In this document: in pieces, positions 43,738-53,112 of the stretch | Position numbering within the stretch: position 1 is the stretch's first letter | Layout: each line of letters opens with the position of its first letter | From: Regnicoccus_A sp014224355 | GTDB taxonomy: Bacteria > Cyanobacteriota > Cyanobacteriia > PCC-6307 > Cyanobiaceae | Assembly (NCBI RefSeq): GCF_050920705.1 | Contig: NZ_CP154799.1 | Location: 2,480,001-2,544,000 of the forward strand | DNA: 64,000 bases | Direction of reading: 5' to 3' | Position numbers and translations under genes: made by a program | Notes under the pieces: model-generated | Databases searched by the model: none | What the model was told of the DNA's origin: nothing | The model's input: the letters and a program-made list of their open reading frames with translations, nothing else

Positions 43738-43823
43738 CATGCTCAGTCCTTCATGCTCAATGTCAGTCCGTGGGTCCCCTGCCATCGCTCGCTGATCAGA
43801 GGGCTGCCGGGCCAGAACCGGGA

Positions 43824-46691
43824 TCAGGAGGGTTCGGCTGCTGGCCCGGGGCCAGGGACGGCCAGGGCTTCGGTGGCAGGACTGGAGCGCCGCGGGTCGA
43901 GCAGGGCATCGATCGCCTCCGCCAGGGTGGACTCCATGGCGATGCGGGTGCCGTCGCTCACCACCACCCGGGTCAGGGTGGGCAGACCGCCGCGTCGAGC
44001 CTTGAGGTAAACCGGCTCCACGTACAGCAGGGCCTCGCCCACCGGCATCACCAGCAGATTGCCCTGCACCACCTCGGCCCCCGAGCGGCTCCAGAGCCCG
44101 AACTGCTGGCTGATCCGAGGGTTCTGGTTGATCAGAGCCGTGATCTGCTCCGGACCCAGGATCGGCGTCTGGCTGGGAAAACGCAACTCCTCGAGCTTGC
44201 CGTAATTGGGGGCGTCGCTGCGGGCCGCCAGCCAGGCCACCAGGTTGGGTCTGGCCAGGGGGGTCAGCGGCTGCAGCAGCAGAAATTCCGGGGGCAGCTC
44301 GGGTCCCAGCTGGCCGCTGATGTGATACGGCTCCATAGGCACCAGCTCCGAGCCGTAGATCTCCTTGGGGATCTGCCACACGTCGTCTCCGCTGTAGAAC
44401 ACCGCCGGATCGGTCACGTGATACCTGAGCAGCTGGGTGGTCTGCAGCTCGAACTGGGGAAGCGGGTAGCGGATGTGGGCCTGGATGGCTGCCGGCATCG
44501 CCTCGAGGGGCCGGAAGAGTTCGGGAAACAGCCTTTGCCAGCCTGCGATCAGGGGATCTTCTGGTTCCGCCACGTAGAGGGCCACACGCCCGTCGTAGGC
44601 ATCCACCACGGCTTTGAGCGAATTGCGCAGGTAGCGCACATCCGAGCGGTCCGGCACCGGCGCGCTGTAGGGGTAGGTGCGGCTGATCGTTAAGCCGTCC
44701 ACGATCCAGAACTGGTGCTGCCCCGCCTGGAAGGGCCCCGTATCCTCCCCCAGCCGCACAGAGACCAGGTAGGGCTCGGCCTCGAAGGCCACGAAGGGCA
44801 CCAGCCGCCGCACCCGCTCACGCACCTCACGCCGCAGCAGCAGGCGGGTGTCGGACTTGAGTGCGCCGTTCACCAGCAGCCGAGGTTCCCGCAGGTAGAG
44901 CGCTGCCGCCATCCTGGCCGCCGGACTGCGCAGCGGCACACCGGCACTGCCCCTGTAATGGGTGTAGAAATTCTCGTCGCCTTCGGGGAAATTGAACTCC
45001 CGCACCTGGGTGGGCGCCAGTGCATAGGGACCGGGAAGGGTGCCGAAGTAGAGGCTGGGCTGGCCCACGGGAATCGCCGCCTTCACCTGCTCGAGACTGA
45101 TGTCCAGATCGGGGCTGCCACTGATGCGACTGTTGGCGCCCAGGTCGCTGATGAAGAACTCGGGAAGACCGTCGGGGGTGCTGGTGTTCACCGGAGACAC
45201 CGTGAAGCCCTGGCCATGGGTGAAGACCAGGTGGCGGTTCAACCAGGTGCGAGCAGCGGCCTGCAGCCCGGAACTGTCCACCTCCCTGGCCGTGATCATC
45301 ACCTGCTGCTGCTGGGGTGGCTCATCCCCGGAAGCGATCGCGTAGCGATCCACCGCGGGCTCAGAGAAGCGGTAGAACACACGCAGTTGCTGCAGCTGAC
45401 GGTTGGTGGCCAGCAGCGGCTGGCTGTCCCAGAGGCGGATGTTGCGGATCGTCGCCTCGCTCTGCTCAAGATCGACGCGGCTGATGCGGTCGTTGGGATT
45501 GACGTTGCGCGTGTTGATGCGATCGAGCTGGAAGGCCGCCCGGGTGGCGTCGATCGAGCGGGCCAGGTAGGGCGTTTCCCTCTCCAGTTCGCGAGGATTC
45601 ACAACCAGCAGTTGCACCGCCGGCAGCAGCACCGCCTCCAGCAGCAGCACCAGCAGGAGCACCATTCCGCTCCCCACGAAAGTGCGGCTGCGCCAGCCCC
45701 GCTGCGGCAGGGGGAACACCAGCAGCAGGCCGGTGATCAGAGCAAGCACGGAGGCGATCGTGCGCAGCGGCAGGGACACATGCACGTCAGCCCAGCCGGC
45801 CCCCGGCACACTCCCCAGGCTGCTGAGCAGCAGCTGATGACGGCCGAGCCAGAAACCGCCCGCCACGGCCAGGGCGAACAGACCCCACGGCAGGCGCAGG
45901 GCCTGCAGCTGGGCAGCACTGAAGCCGCCGAAGCGGCCGTCGCTGAGCTGGGGGGGACGCGCCATCAGTCCCCAGAGCGCTGCGGCCATGTGGACACAGC
46001 CCAGGCTCAGAGCGAGGGTGAGACCGAAGGCCAGGGCGGGGAATCGCACCAGGGCGAAACTCACGTCCGCCCCGAGCATCGGTTCACTCACCCCTGTGTC
46101 GGGAGCCATCAGGGCCAGGCACCAGAAGCCCCAGCCCCTGGCCAGAGCCACGGCGGCGAAGGCGCTGGCCAGGGCGGAAAGCAGCCGCGGCGCGCGCTGA
46201 GGCGCCCGCAGCAGGACCAGCAGCACTGGAGGGGCCAGCAAGGCCACGGCCGGCCAGGAAAGGTCCGCCAGGGCCACCAGACCATGCAGGCGATGCGGGT
46301 CGAAGGGATTGAGAAGGAGTCGCTGGGCCAGCCGCAGCAGCAGCAGCAACGGCAGCATCTGGGCGGCCGCCAGCGCGATCAGCGTCAGCAGATAGGGGAA
46401 AGGGGCCAGGGCGAAACGGGATCTCTCGCCCTCTCCGACCACGGGCCTGGCCCACAGCCATCCCACCCAGGACTGCAGTCCCACGCCCAGGGACAGCCCC
46501 AGGACGAGTCCCGCGCCCTGCAGCAGCCACCGACGCACGATCACGCTGCCCCAGCCGAACTGAGTGAACCACTCCCACTCCACCCAGGTACGGGCCGTCA
46601 GCAGAAGGGTGGTGGCGAGGGTGAGCACCGCCGCAGATACCAGCAACGGCCAGGGAATGCGCCGCAGTTGCCGCAGCATCGGTGGTGTCAT
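43824..46691 (-). CDS. UPF0182 family large membrane protein
   Basis: A 955-residue protein. The first 330 or so residues hold about seven membrane helices (IPWPLLVSAAVLTLATTLLLTARTWVEWEWFTQFGW, WPAVALLAPPVLLVLL and others). A large extracytoplasmic domain follows (ERETPYLARSIDATRAAFQLDRI, VREFNFPEGDENFYTHYRGSAGVPL, FWIVDGLTISRTYPYSAP). These are the family patterns. Function is unknown. An additional plus-strand frame runs antisense here but is a shadow. Confidence 0.92.
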   Translation of the reverse strand: MTPPMLRQLRRIPWPLLVSAAVLTLATTLLLTARTWVEWEWFTQFGWGSVIVRRWLLQGAGLVLGLSLGVGLQSWVGWLWARPVVGEGERSRFALAPFPYLLTLIALAAAQMLPLLLLLRLAQRLLLNPFDPHRLHGLVALADLSWPAVALLAPPVLLVLLRAPQRAPRLLSALASAFAAVALARGWGFWCLALMAPDTGVSEPMLGADVSFALVRFPALAFGLTLALSLGCVHMAAALWGLMARPPQLSDGRFGGFSAAQLQALRLPWGLFALAVAGGFWLGRHQLLLSSLGSVPGAGWADVHVSLPLRTIASVLALITGLLLVFPLPQRGWRSRTFVGSGMVLLLVLLLEAVLLPAVQLLVVNPRELERETPYLARSIDATRAAFQLDRINTRNVNPNDRISRVDLEQSEATIRNIRLWDSQPLLATNRQLQQLRVFYRFSEPAVDRYAIASGDEPPQQQQVMITAREVDSSGLQAAARTWLNRHLVFTHGQGFTVSPVNTSTPDGLPEFFISDLGANSRISGSPDLDISLEQVKAAIPVGQPSLYFGTLPGPYALAPTQVREFNFPEGDENFYTHYRGSAGVPLRSPAARMAAALYLREPRLLVNGALKSDTRLLLRREVRERVRRLVPFVAFEAEPYLVSVRLGEDTGPFQAGQHQFWIVDGLTISRTYPYSAPVPDRSDVRYLRNSLKAVVDAYDGRVALYVAEPEDPLIAGWQRLFPELFRPLEAMPAAIQAHIRYPLPQFELQTTQLLRYHVTDPAVFYSGDDVWQIPKEIYGSELVPMEPYHISGQLGPELPPEFLLLQPLTPLARPNLVAWLAARSDAPNYGKLEELRFPSQTPILGPEQITALINQNPRISQQFGLWSRSGAEVVQGNLLVMPVGEALLYVEPVYLKARRGGLPTLTRVVVSDGTRIAMESTLAEAIDALLDPRRSSPATEALAVPGPGPAAEPS

Positions 46692-46819
46692 TTCAAGGTG
46701 ACCTTAGGCAGAAAGGCCACGCCAGGCGATTCCTCCACATAACCCGATCTCCGAGGTCGGCTTTTTACTGGACTCTCAGACAGCGCTGTTAGCCTCCATG
46801 TTCAACGCAGGGTCCCACC

Positions 46820-48121
46820 GTGACGGCCACCCTTTCCCGCTCAGCCCTCTCAGGTTCCACCTTCACGGGCCTGCGCTGCAAGGAATGCGGCCACGCCTAC
46901 GAGGCCGGCGCCCGCCATGTCTGTGAAGACGTCTGCTTCGGGCCGCTCGAGGTCGTCTACGACTACGACGCCATTCGCGCCCGCGTCAGCCGGGCCTCGA
47001 TCGAGGCCGGCCCCACCTCGATCTGGCGCTACCGCGAATTCCTGCCCATCGAAGGCGACCCAATCGATGTGGGCACCGGTTTCACCCCACTGCTCAAGGC
47101 CAACCGGCTGGCCCGCCGCCTGGGACTCAAGAAGCTCTACATCAAGAACGACGGCGTCAACATGCCGACGCTCTCCTTCAAGGACCGGGTGGTGTCGGTG
47201 GCACTCACCCGCGCTCGCGAACTCGGCTTCACCACGGTGAGCTGTGCCTCCACCGGTAACCTCGCCAACTCCACCGCCGCCATCGCCGCCCACGCCGGCC
47301 TGGAGTGCTGCGTGTTCATCCCCAGTGATCTGGAGATGGGCAAGGTGCTGGGCACGCTGATCTACAACCCCACCCTGATGGCGGTGAAGGGCAACTACGA
47401 CCAGGTGAACCGCCTCTGCTCCGAGGTGGCCAACACCTACGGCTGGGGCTTCGTGAACATCAATCTGCGCCCCTACTACTCAGAGGGCTCCAAGACCCTC
47501 GGCTACGAAGTGATCGAGCAGCTCGGCTGGCAGCTGCCGGATCACATCGTGGCGCCGCTGGCCTCCGGTTCCCTGTTCACCAAGATCCGCAAGGGCTTCG
47601 ACGAATTCATCAAGGTGGGCCTGGTCGACGAGAAGCCGGTGCGCTTCAGCGGTGCCCAGGCCGAGGGTTGCTCTCCAATCGCCCAGGCCTTCGCCGAGGG
47701 CCGCGACTTCATCACCCCGGTGAAGCCCAACACGATCGCCAAGTCGATCGCCATCGGCAACCCAGCCGACGGCCCCTACGCCATCGACATCGCCAACCGC
47801 TCCAAGGGCTCGATCTCCGCCGTGAGCGACCAGGAGATCATCGACGGCATCAAGCTGCTGGCCGAAACCGAGGGCGTGTTCACCGAAACCGCCGGGGGCA
47901 CCACCATCGCGGTGCTCAAGAAGCTGGTGGAGCAGGGCAAGATCGACTCCGGCGAAACCACCGTGGCCTACATCACCGGCAACGGCCTCAAGACCACCGA
48001 AGCCGTGGCCTCCTCCGTGGGCGAACCGCTCACGATCGAGCCCCAGCTCGCCAGCTTCAATGCCGCCTGGGAGCGGGCCCAGTCACTGCATCGTGCCAGC
48101 TGGGAACCGATCGGGGTCTGA
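46820..48121 (+). CDS. thrC: Threonine synthase
   Basis: A 433-residue PLP enzyme converting O-phosphohomoserine to threonine. An N-terminal zinc-ribbon-like segment (CKECGHAYEAGARHVCEDVCFG) precedes the core with the PLP-lysine motif PTLSFKDRVVSVALTRARELG, CASTGNLANSTAAIAAHAG and VAPLASGSLFTKIRKGF. The length fits the bacterial long form. A MoaD-like protein gene follows 69 bases later. Confidence 0.95.
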   Translation: MTATLSRSALSGSTFTGLRCKECGHAYEAGARHVCEDVCFGPLEVVYDYDAIRARVSRASIEAGPTSIWRYREFLPIEGDPIDVGTGFTPLLKANRLARRLGLKKLYIKNDGVNMPTLSFKDRVVSVALTRARELGFTTVSCASTGNLANSTAAIAAHAGLECCVFIPSDLEMGKVLGTLIYNPTLMAVKGNYDQVNRLCSEVANTYGWGFVNINLRPYYSEGSKTLGYEVIEQLGWQLPDHIVAPLASGSLFTKIRKGFDEFIKVGLVDEKPVRFSGAQAEGCSPIAQAFAEGRDFITPVKPNTIAKSIAIGNPADGPYAIDIANRSKGSISAVSDQEIIDGIKLLAETEGVFTETAGGTTIAVLKKLVEQGKIDSGETTVAYITGNGLKTTEAVASSVGEPLTIEPQLASFNAAWERAQSLHRASWEPIGV

Positions 48122-48190
48122 AGAGTCACCTGGGCTCCGCTCCCGACCACCTTCCTTACTTTGCGGCTGCCGCCGCACTCCCCATCCGCC

Positions 48191-48466
48191 ATGGCAATTC
48201 AGGTCCTGATCCCCACCCCCCTGCAGAAATTCACCGCGGATCAATCCAGCGTTGAACTCGAGGCCACCAGCGTCGACGGGCTGCTCCAGGCCCTGGAAGG
48301 CCGCTTCCCCGGCATCCTCGCCAGGCTCACCGACGAGAGCGGCAAGCTGCGGCGCTTCCTGAACGTGTACGTGAACAGCGAGGACATCCGATTCCTCGAC
48401 AACCAGGCCACAGCCCTGGCCGACGGCGATGAGGTGAGCATCGTGCCCGCCGTGGCCGGCGGCTGA
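48191..48466 (+). CDS. MoaD/ThiS-family ubiquitin-like sulfur carrier
   Basis: A 91-residue beta-grasp protein (MAIQVLIPTPLQKFTAD to VSIVPAVAGG) ending in the Gly-Gly that is adenylated and thiocarboxylated. ATG 48191 gives the normal N-terminus. Next to thrC such carriers are thought to deliver sulfur in amino-acid or cofactor synthesis; in some bacteria the CysO-type carrier serves cysteine synthesis. Which pathway applies cannot be settled here. Confidence 0.85.
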   Translation: MAIQVLIPTPLQKFTADQSSVELEATSVDGLLQALEGRFPGILARLTDESGKLRRFLNVYVNSEDIRFLDNQATALADGDEVSIVPAVAGG

Positions 48467-48532
48467 TTCTGCAAGCCCACAACCGGAGGGTTGGCCTCCA
48501 TAGGCTCTCCTCCACCATCCACAGCTGGATTC

Positions 48533-49513
48533 ATGACCCAGGCTCCTGAAGCTCCTGTGGCCCTCCGGCCTGATGAAAGCGCTGTCCTGTCGATGGCGCC
48601 TGCAGGCAAGGCCCAGCTGTTCGACTACCGCCAGGCGGCCAATCCCGTTCGGCGTGGACTGACCGAACCGATACCGGAAGGTCGCTGGGGACCCGAGCTG
48701 CACGCCAGCGGCCCCAGTGCGATCCTTCCTCTTGATCTCAGCCGTGAGCTTGGCTGTCAGGGTCCGGCCACCAGCCCGGCCCTGAGCGCCAGCTTCATCC
48801 GCATCCTGGCCGGGGAGTCGGTCGCCGCCGGTGCCAATGCCACCAGCTTTCTGTTTTATGTCTGGCGCGGCGCCGGACGCTGCCGGAGGCCGGCGGGCGC
48901 TCTGGGTGGAGGGATCGATCAGGCCTGGAGCCAGGGGGATCTGTTCGTGCTCCCCTGCGGCGAGGCCGCCCAGCTCGAAGCCTGTGAAGAGAGCGTTCTC
49001 TACTGGGTCCACGACGCGCCGCTGCTCAGCCACCTGGGGGTCAGCCCCGATCGTGCCCGTTTCGAGGCCACCCACTACCCCGGCGAATGGCTGCGCCGGG
49101 AGTTGGCCGCCCTGGCCGCGGATCCCAGCAGCGCCCGCAGCAACCGACTCAGCCTGCTGCTGGCCAACAGCGATCTTCCCGACAGCCGCACCGTGACCCA
49201 CACCCTCTGGGCGATGTACGGGCTGGTGCCAGCGGGAGCCGTGCAGCCCCCCCACCGTCACCAGTCGGTGGCTCTGGATCTGGTGATCGCCTGCGCACCG
49301 GGCTGCGCCACCCTCTCGGGGCCAGAGCTCAATCCCGACGGTACGATCCGCAACCCCGTGCGGATGGAGTGGGAGCCGGGTGCCGCGTTCGTTACACCGC
49401 CGGGCCACTGGCACGGCCATGTGAACGAAAGCGGTGAGGATGCCTTGCTGCTGCCGATCCAGGACGCCGCCCTGCACACCTACCTGCGCAGCCTCGACAT
49501 CCGCTTCACCTGA
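48533..49513 (+). CDS. Bicupin domain protein (gentisate dioxygenase-like)
   Basis: A 326-residue double-cupin protein. The N-terminal cupin has FIRILAGESVAAGANATSFLFYVWRGAGRC and the second has LVPAGAVQPPHRHQSVALDLVI with the metal ligands HRH, and FVTPPGHWHGHVNESGEDALLLPIQDAALHTYLR. The pattern resembles gentisate 1,2-dioxygenases, but substrate is unknown. Its end touches ftsH in a convergent arrangement (stop to stop). Confidence 0.78.
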   Translation: MTQAPEAPVALRPDESAVLSMAPAGKAQLFDYRQAANPVRRGLTEPIPEGRWGPELHASGPSAILPLDLSRELGCQGPATSPALSASFIRILAGESVAAGANATSFLFYVWRGAGRCRRPAGALGGGIDQAWSQGDLFVLPCGEAAQLEACEESVLYWVHDAPLLSHLGVSPDRARFEATHYPGEWLRRELAALAADPSSARSNRLSLLLANSDLPDSRTVTHTLWAMYGLVPAGAVQPPHRHQSVALDLVIACAPGCATLSGPELNPDGTIRNPVRMEWEPGAAFVTPPGHWHGHVNESGEDALLLPIQDAALHTYLRSLDIRFT

Positions 49514-51493
49514 TCAGGCGTGGCCCGCCACGGGCAGGGCCGCTGTGGCGGAGCCGGACTCGGCGCGAAGCGCTCCGGTGGATTCGAAGCGATCCACGAT
49601 CGCCCGGAAGGCATCGCCTCCCAGGGTTTCCTGCTCGATCAACTGGTCGACCAGCTCATCCATCAGGACACGCCTGGGCCGAAGCAGGGCCAGAGCCTGC
49701 TCGAGCGCCTGCTCCGCAAGTTGCCGCACCTGAAGATCGATCTGACGGCCGGTGGATTCGGCGTAGCTGGGGCGGGTGTGGATCAGATCGCGGCCCAGGA
49801 ACACCTCACCGCCATCTCCCTCAAGGGAGACGGGACCCAGGGTGGAGAAGCCGTAGCGGGTGACCATCTCACGACTGATGCGGGTGGCCATCTGCAGATC
49901 CCCCGAGGCCCCCTGGGTGATCTCACTGGGACCGAAGACCACCAGCTCGGCGGCACGACCGCCCATGACCACCACAAGCCGGGCCTGAAGGTAGGCCTTG
50001 CTGATCAGTCCTGAATCGAGGATCTCCTCATCCGGCATCGTGCGGGCAAAACCGCCGACCCCACCGGAACGGGGCAGGAGGGTCACCTTGTCGAGCCTGT
50101 CGGCATGGGGAACCAGACAGCTGAGCAGGGCGTGGCCGACCTCGTGATACGCGATCAGCCGTTTCTTGGCGCTGTCCTGCAGGGGCGCCACCGCCAGGCC
50201 CATGGTGATGCGCTCAAGGGCATCACTGAGCGACTGATCATCGATGCTGCTGCGATGGCGACGGGCGGTGAGGATGGCTCCCTCGTTGAGAAGATTGGCC
50301 AGGTCGGCACCGGAGAAGCCAGGCGTGCGCGCCGCCCAGCTGCTCAGCGACACGGAAGGATCGAGGGGGCGGCTGCGGGCATGCACCGCCAGGATGGCTT
50401 CGCGGCCACGTCGGTCGGGAAGATCCACCTGGATCTGACGGTCGAAGCGCCCCGGCCGGGTGAGGGCCACATCCAGCACATCGGGACGGTTGGTGGCCGC
50501 AATCAGGATGACCCCCGAATTCTGCTCGAATCCATCCATTTCGGTGAGCAGCTGGTTGAGGGTCTGCTCCCTCTCGTCGTTGCCACCACCGATGCCGGCG
50601 CCCCGCTGGCGCCCCACCGCATCCACCTCGTCAATGAAGATGATGCAGGGGGCCTTCTCCTTGGCCCGCTTGAACAGATCACGCACCCGGCTGGCGCCCA
50701 CCCCCACAAACAATTCCACGAACTCCGAGGCCGCCATCGAGAAGAAGGGCACCCCCGCCTCTCCGGCGATCGCCTTGGCCAGCAGAGTCTTGCCGGTGCC
50801 CGGGGGGCCCACCAGCAGCACTCCCCTGGGGATCTTGGCTCCAAGAGCGGTGAAACGCTCCGGTTGACGCAGAAAGCTGACCACCTCCTGCAGTTCGGCC
50901 TTGGCCTCATTGATGCCGGCCACATCCTCGAAACGCACACTGACCGAGCCCTCCGGCTGCAGGCGGGGCTGGCTGCGGCCGAAGCCCATGGCCTTGTTGG
51001 CCACCTGGGAGGAGCGGCGCAGCAGCAGGGTGAGACCACCCAGCAGCAGCACCACCAGCAGCACGTTCACCAGCAGCCCCGCGGCGGCCTCGTCCTGGCG
51101 GTCATCGCGAACGGTGAGCGGAACGCTGCTCTGCTCGGCTGTGCGCAGTAGCAGCGAATCGTTGGCGAAGACGGGCACCCGGGTGCTGCGGCCGTCCTTG
51201 AACTCCACCTGAACCTCCCGCTGCCTGGGGGAGAGTTCCAGCTCCTTGACCGTGCCTCCGCGGATCAGGGAGAGGAGTTCGCTGTAAGTCGGCGGGGGGT
51301 CGGAGGGGCGCACCAGTCGGCGCAGCAATCCTCCCTCCCCGGTCGGGGTCGGGGAGTCGGAGGCCTCCGGCTGGGACGGTGCTGCGGCCAGGACAGCAGG
51401 ATCACCCTCCGGCCAGAGAGGGAGCACCGGACGCGGGCTGCTCACAGGGTTCTGCTTCTGGGTGGAGCTTAGCGATTTGACGAAAGGCCTCAC
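49514..51493 (-). CDS. ftsH: FtsH ATP-dependent zinc metalloprotease, unusual N-terminus
   Basis: An FtsH protease of the AAA family. One clear helix (AAAGLLVNVLLVVLLLGGLTLLL) precedes the AAA domain (VGPPGTGKTLLAKAIAGEAGVPFFS, IIFIDEVDAVGRQRG, NRPDVLDVALTRPGRFDRQI) and the protease motif YHEVGHALLS (HExxH). An FtsH_ext-like region lies before the helix (YSELLSLIRGGTVKELEL). Start is uncertain. The frame is open to 51586, which would overlap the divergent rpmF gene by 57 bases, so I use the GTG at 51493. The usual first membrane helix would then be missing. It degrades damaged membrane proteins such as those of photosystem II. Confidence 0.88.
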   Translation of the reverse strand: MRPFVKSLSSTQKQNPVSSPRPVLPLWPEGDPAVLAAAPSQPEASDSPTPTGEGGLLRRLVRPSDPPPTYSELLSLIRGGTVKELELSPRQREVQVEFKDGRSTRVPVFANDSLLLRTAEQSSVPLTVRDDRQDEAAAGLLVNVLLVVLLLGGLTLLLRRSSQVANKAMGFGRSQPRLQPEGSVSVRFEDVAGINEAKAELQEVVSFLRQPERFTALGAKIPRGVLLVGPPGTGKTLLAKAIAGEAGVPFFSMAASEFVELFVGVGASRVRDLFKRAKEKAPCIIFIDEVDAVGRQRGAGIGGGNDEREQTLNQLLTEMDGFEQNSGVILIAATNRPDVLDVALTRPGRFDRQIQVDLPDRRGREAILAVHARSRPLDPSVSLSSWAARTPGFSGADLANLLNEGAILTARRHRSSIDDQSLSDALERITMGLAVAPLQDSAKKRLIAYHEVGHALLSCLVPHADRLDKVTLLPRSGGVGGFARTMPDEEILDSGLISKAYLQARLVVVMGGRAAELVVFGPSEITQGASGDLQMATRISREMVTRYGFSTLGPVSLEGDGGEVFLGRDLIHTRPSYAESTGRQIDLQVRQLAEQALEQALALLRPRRVLMDELVDQLIEQETLGGDAFRAIVDRFESTGALRAESGSATAALPVAGHA

Positions 51494-51529
51494 GAAGGCG
51501 GAAGATCTTTGTTTGGCTGATCGCTCGGG

Positions 51530-51709
51530 ATGGCTGTTCCCAAGAAGAAAACCTCCAAAGGCAAGCGCAACCAGCGCCATGCCCATTGGAAGGCCAAGGC
51601 GGCGGTCGCTGCCCGCAAGGCGATGTCGCTCGGCAAGGCTGTGTTGAGTGGCCGGGCCCAGGGCTTCGTGTATCCGATCGACGAATCCGACGACGACGCC
51701 GAGAGCTGA
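51530..51709 (+). CDS. rpmF: 50S ribosomal protein L32
   Basis: A 59-residue protein starting MAVPKKKTSKGKRNQRHAHW, the L32 signature, with basic N-terminal half and acidic tail (IDESDDDAES). It is the cyanobacterial form without the zinc-binding cysteine pair. The N-terminus is on the strand opposite the open 5' end of the ftsH frame, which argues against a long ftsH start. Confidence 0.95.
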   Translation: MAVPKKKTSKGKRNQRHAHWKAKAAVAARKAMSLGKAVLSGRAQGFVYPIDESDDDAES

Positions 51710-51778
51710 GCACCGCTCTGTTCAGCAGACCGGATCAGTGGCAACGGCCCAGTGCAGATCCCCTTCAGCGTCTGAGGA

Positions 51779-52768
51779 TCACCCTTCGTCAGCCGGCCCG
51801 CTCCAGACACAGCGGCGCCGGCCATCCAGTCTGATCAGGGCGTCGGCGGAGAAAGCCCCGCCCGAGCCGGTCGCCAGCACCTCCTGATAGAGCTCCGGGG
51901 GAAGCGAGGCCAGGCTGGCCCGCACGATCGCCGCCACCTCTCCGGCCTGAAGAGCCTGTCCTGTGGAGCGGCGCTGATGGGCCTCCGCCTGCAGGCGCCA
52001 GCGCAGGGGAAGGCCCCAGCGGCTGGGCCTGAGCAACCAGAGCCCATCGAGCTGCTCCCAGAGGGCCTTGTAAGCCTGCAACTCCCGGTCCCAGTGGGGC
52101 AACCAGGCCAGCTCAGCGGCACTCAGGCTGCTGGCCCACGCCGAGGCGGGCCGGGCGATCAACCGCGAGAGGACCGTCTCCCCCAGGGCACGGCAACCCA
52201 CCAGCCAGCCCTCCAGCACAAGCACATCGACGGCCTCGTAGCGGCGCCAGCCGGCCCGATCCCCTTCGCCCCCCCGCAGACGCTTGTCGAAGCGGGGCAG
52301 CTGCAACGGCTCTCCCGAGCGCCAGCGCCTCAGGCACTCCAGCAACAGGGCCACGTCGTGGCTGCCGGGCGGAACCCGGCTCACCCCGAAGGGATTGCCA
52401 GCCAGCCGCTCGAGCCTCTGCTCCCAGGGCAGGTAGGCGTCATCGATCGACGCCACAGCCAGGCGCAGGCCCCGGCGTGGGGCAAGCCGCTCAAGCTGCC
52501 GCCCCAAAGTGGTCTTTCCCGCTCCCACAGGCCCGTTCAGCCCGATCAGCAGGGGGCGCGTGCCAGGGGCGCTGGCCAGCTTCGAGGCGCAACAGCTCAG
52601 CAAAGGGAGGGTGAGACCCCAGAGCAGGCTCGGGTGCGGCGGGACCTGCTCGGAGCCGACACACTGCCGCCATTCCCGCTCCCAGGCCAGGGGGTCAGCC
52701 ACACCGCAGCGAATCAGCAAGCGGTGGTGAGGCCCCGCCGGGAGGTGCCCAGGCGTGGGGGGTGGCAT
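51779..52768 (-). CDS. glyK: D-glycerate 3-kinase (plant-type GLYK)
   Basis: A 329-residue P-loop kinase of the plant GLYK type, the last step of photorespiration (glycerate to 3-phosphoglycerate). Motifs: LLIGLNGPVGAGKTTLGRQLERLA (Walker A), VASIDDAYLPWEQRLERLAGNPFGVSRVPPGSHDVALLL, LPRFDKRLRGGEGDR and VLVLEGWLVGCRAL. ATG 52768 overlaps the upstream gene's stop (ATGA). The frame is open to 53038 but that part is inside the Ycf20-type gene. Confidence 0.9.
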   Translation of the reverse strand: MPPPTPGHLPAGPHHRLLIRCGVADPLAWEREWRQCVGSEQVPPHPSLLWGLTLPLLSCCASKLASAPGTRPLLIGLNGPVGAGKTTLGRQLERLAPRRGLRLAVASIDDAYLPWEQRLERLAGNPFGVSRVPPGSHDVALLLECLRRWRSGEPLQLPRFDKRLRGGEGDRAGWRRYEAVDVLVLEGWLVGCRALGETVLSRLIARPASAWASSLSAAELAWLPHWDRELQAYKALWEQLDGLWLLRPSRWGLPLRWRLQAEAHQRRSTGQALQAGEVAAIVRASLASLPPELYQEVLATGSGGAFSADALIRLDGRRRCVWSGPADEG

Positions 52769-53112
52769 CACGAGCCGAGCTTGAATCCTTCCAGCACCAC
52801 GGCGTAGACCACCCCGATGCGCAGGTTGTCGCAGAGCATCCAGCCCAGGGAGGGCTCCCCTCGCACCCAGTGACTGCGCAGGCGAACCAACAGCTCCACC
52901 AGCACCACCAGCAGCAGCACCACCAGGGGGCGTGGCCCGACCAGGTAAGTCACGAAAGCGGTGACATTGTTGCCGGCAAACAGGCCGAGCAGCAGGGCGA
53001 GCAGAGACAGGCTGCGGTGGCGCCAACTGCCGCGCCATCCCGACCAGGCCGTGCGGGCGCCGCTCTCGAGGGCCTGCTCAAGCCGGGTGGATTGCACGGG
53101 CAACGGGCTCAT
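52768..53112 (-). CDS. ycf20: DUF565/Ycf20-type membrane protein
   Basis: A 114-residue protein with helices SLLALLLGLFAGNNVTAFVTYLVG and PLVVLLLVVLVELLVRLR and a C-terminal part LGWMLCDNLRIGVVYAVVLEGFKLGS. This is the Ycf20 pattern known from cyanobacteria and plastids; mutants of algal Ycf20-like genes affect energy dissipation. ATG 53112 overlaps the upstream HAD gene (ATGA), and its own stop overlaps glyK, so three genes are coupled. Confidence 0.85.
   Translation of the reverse strand: MSPLPVQSTRLEQALESGARTAWSGWRGSWRHRSLSLLALLLGLFAGNNVTAFVTYLVGPRPLVVLLLVVLVELLVRLRSHWVRGEPSLGWMLCDNLRIGVVYAVVLEGFKLGS

Noticed and set aside
44715..46742. Plus-strand ORF of 675 residues
   Set aside because: Antisense to the UPF0182 gene, Gln/His-rich composition typical of high-GC shadow frames.
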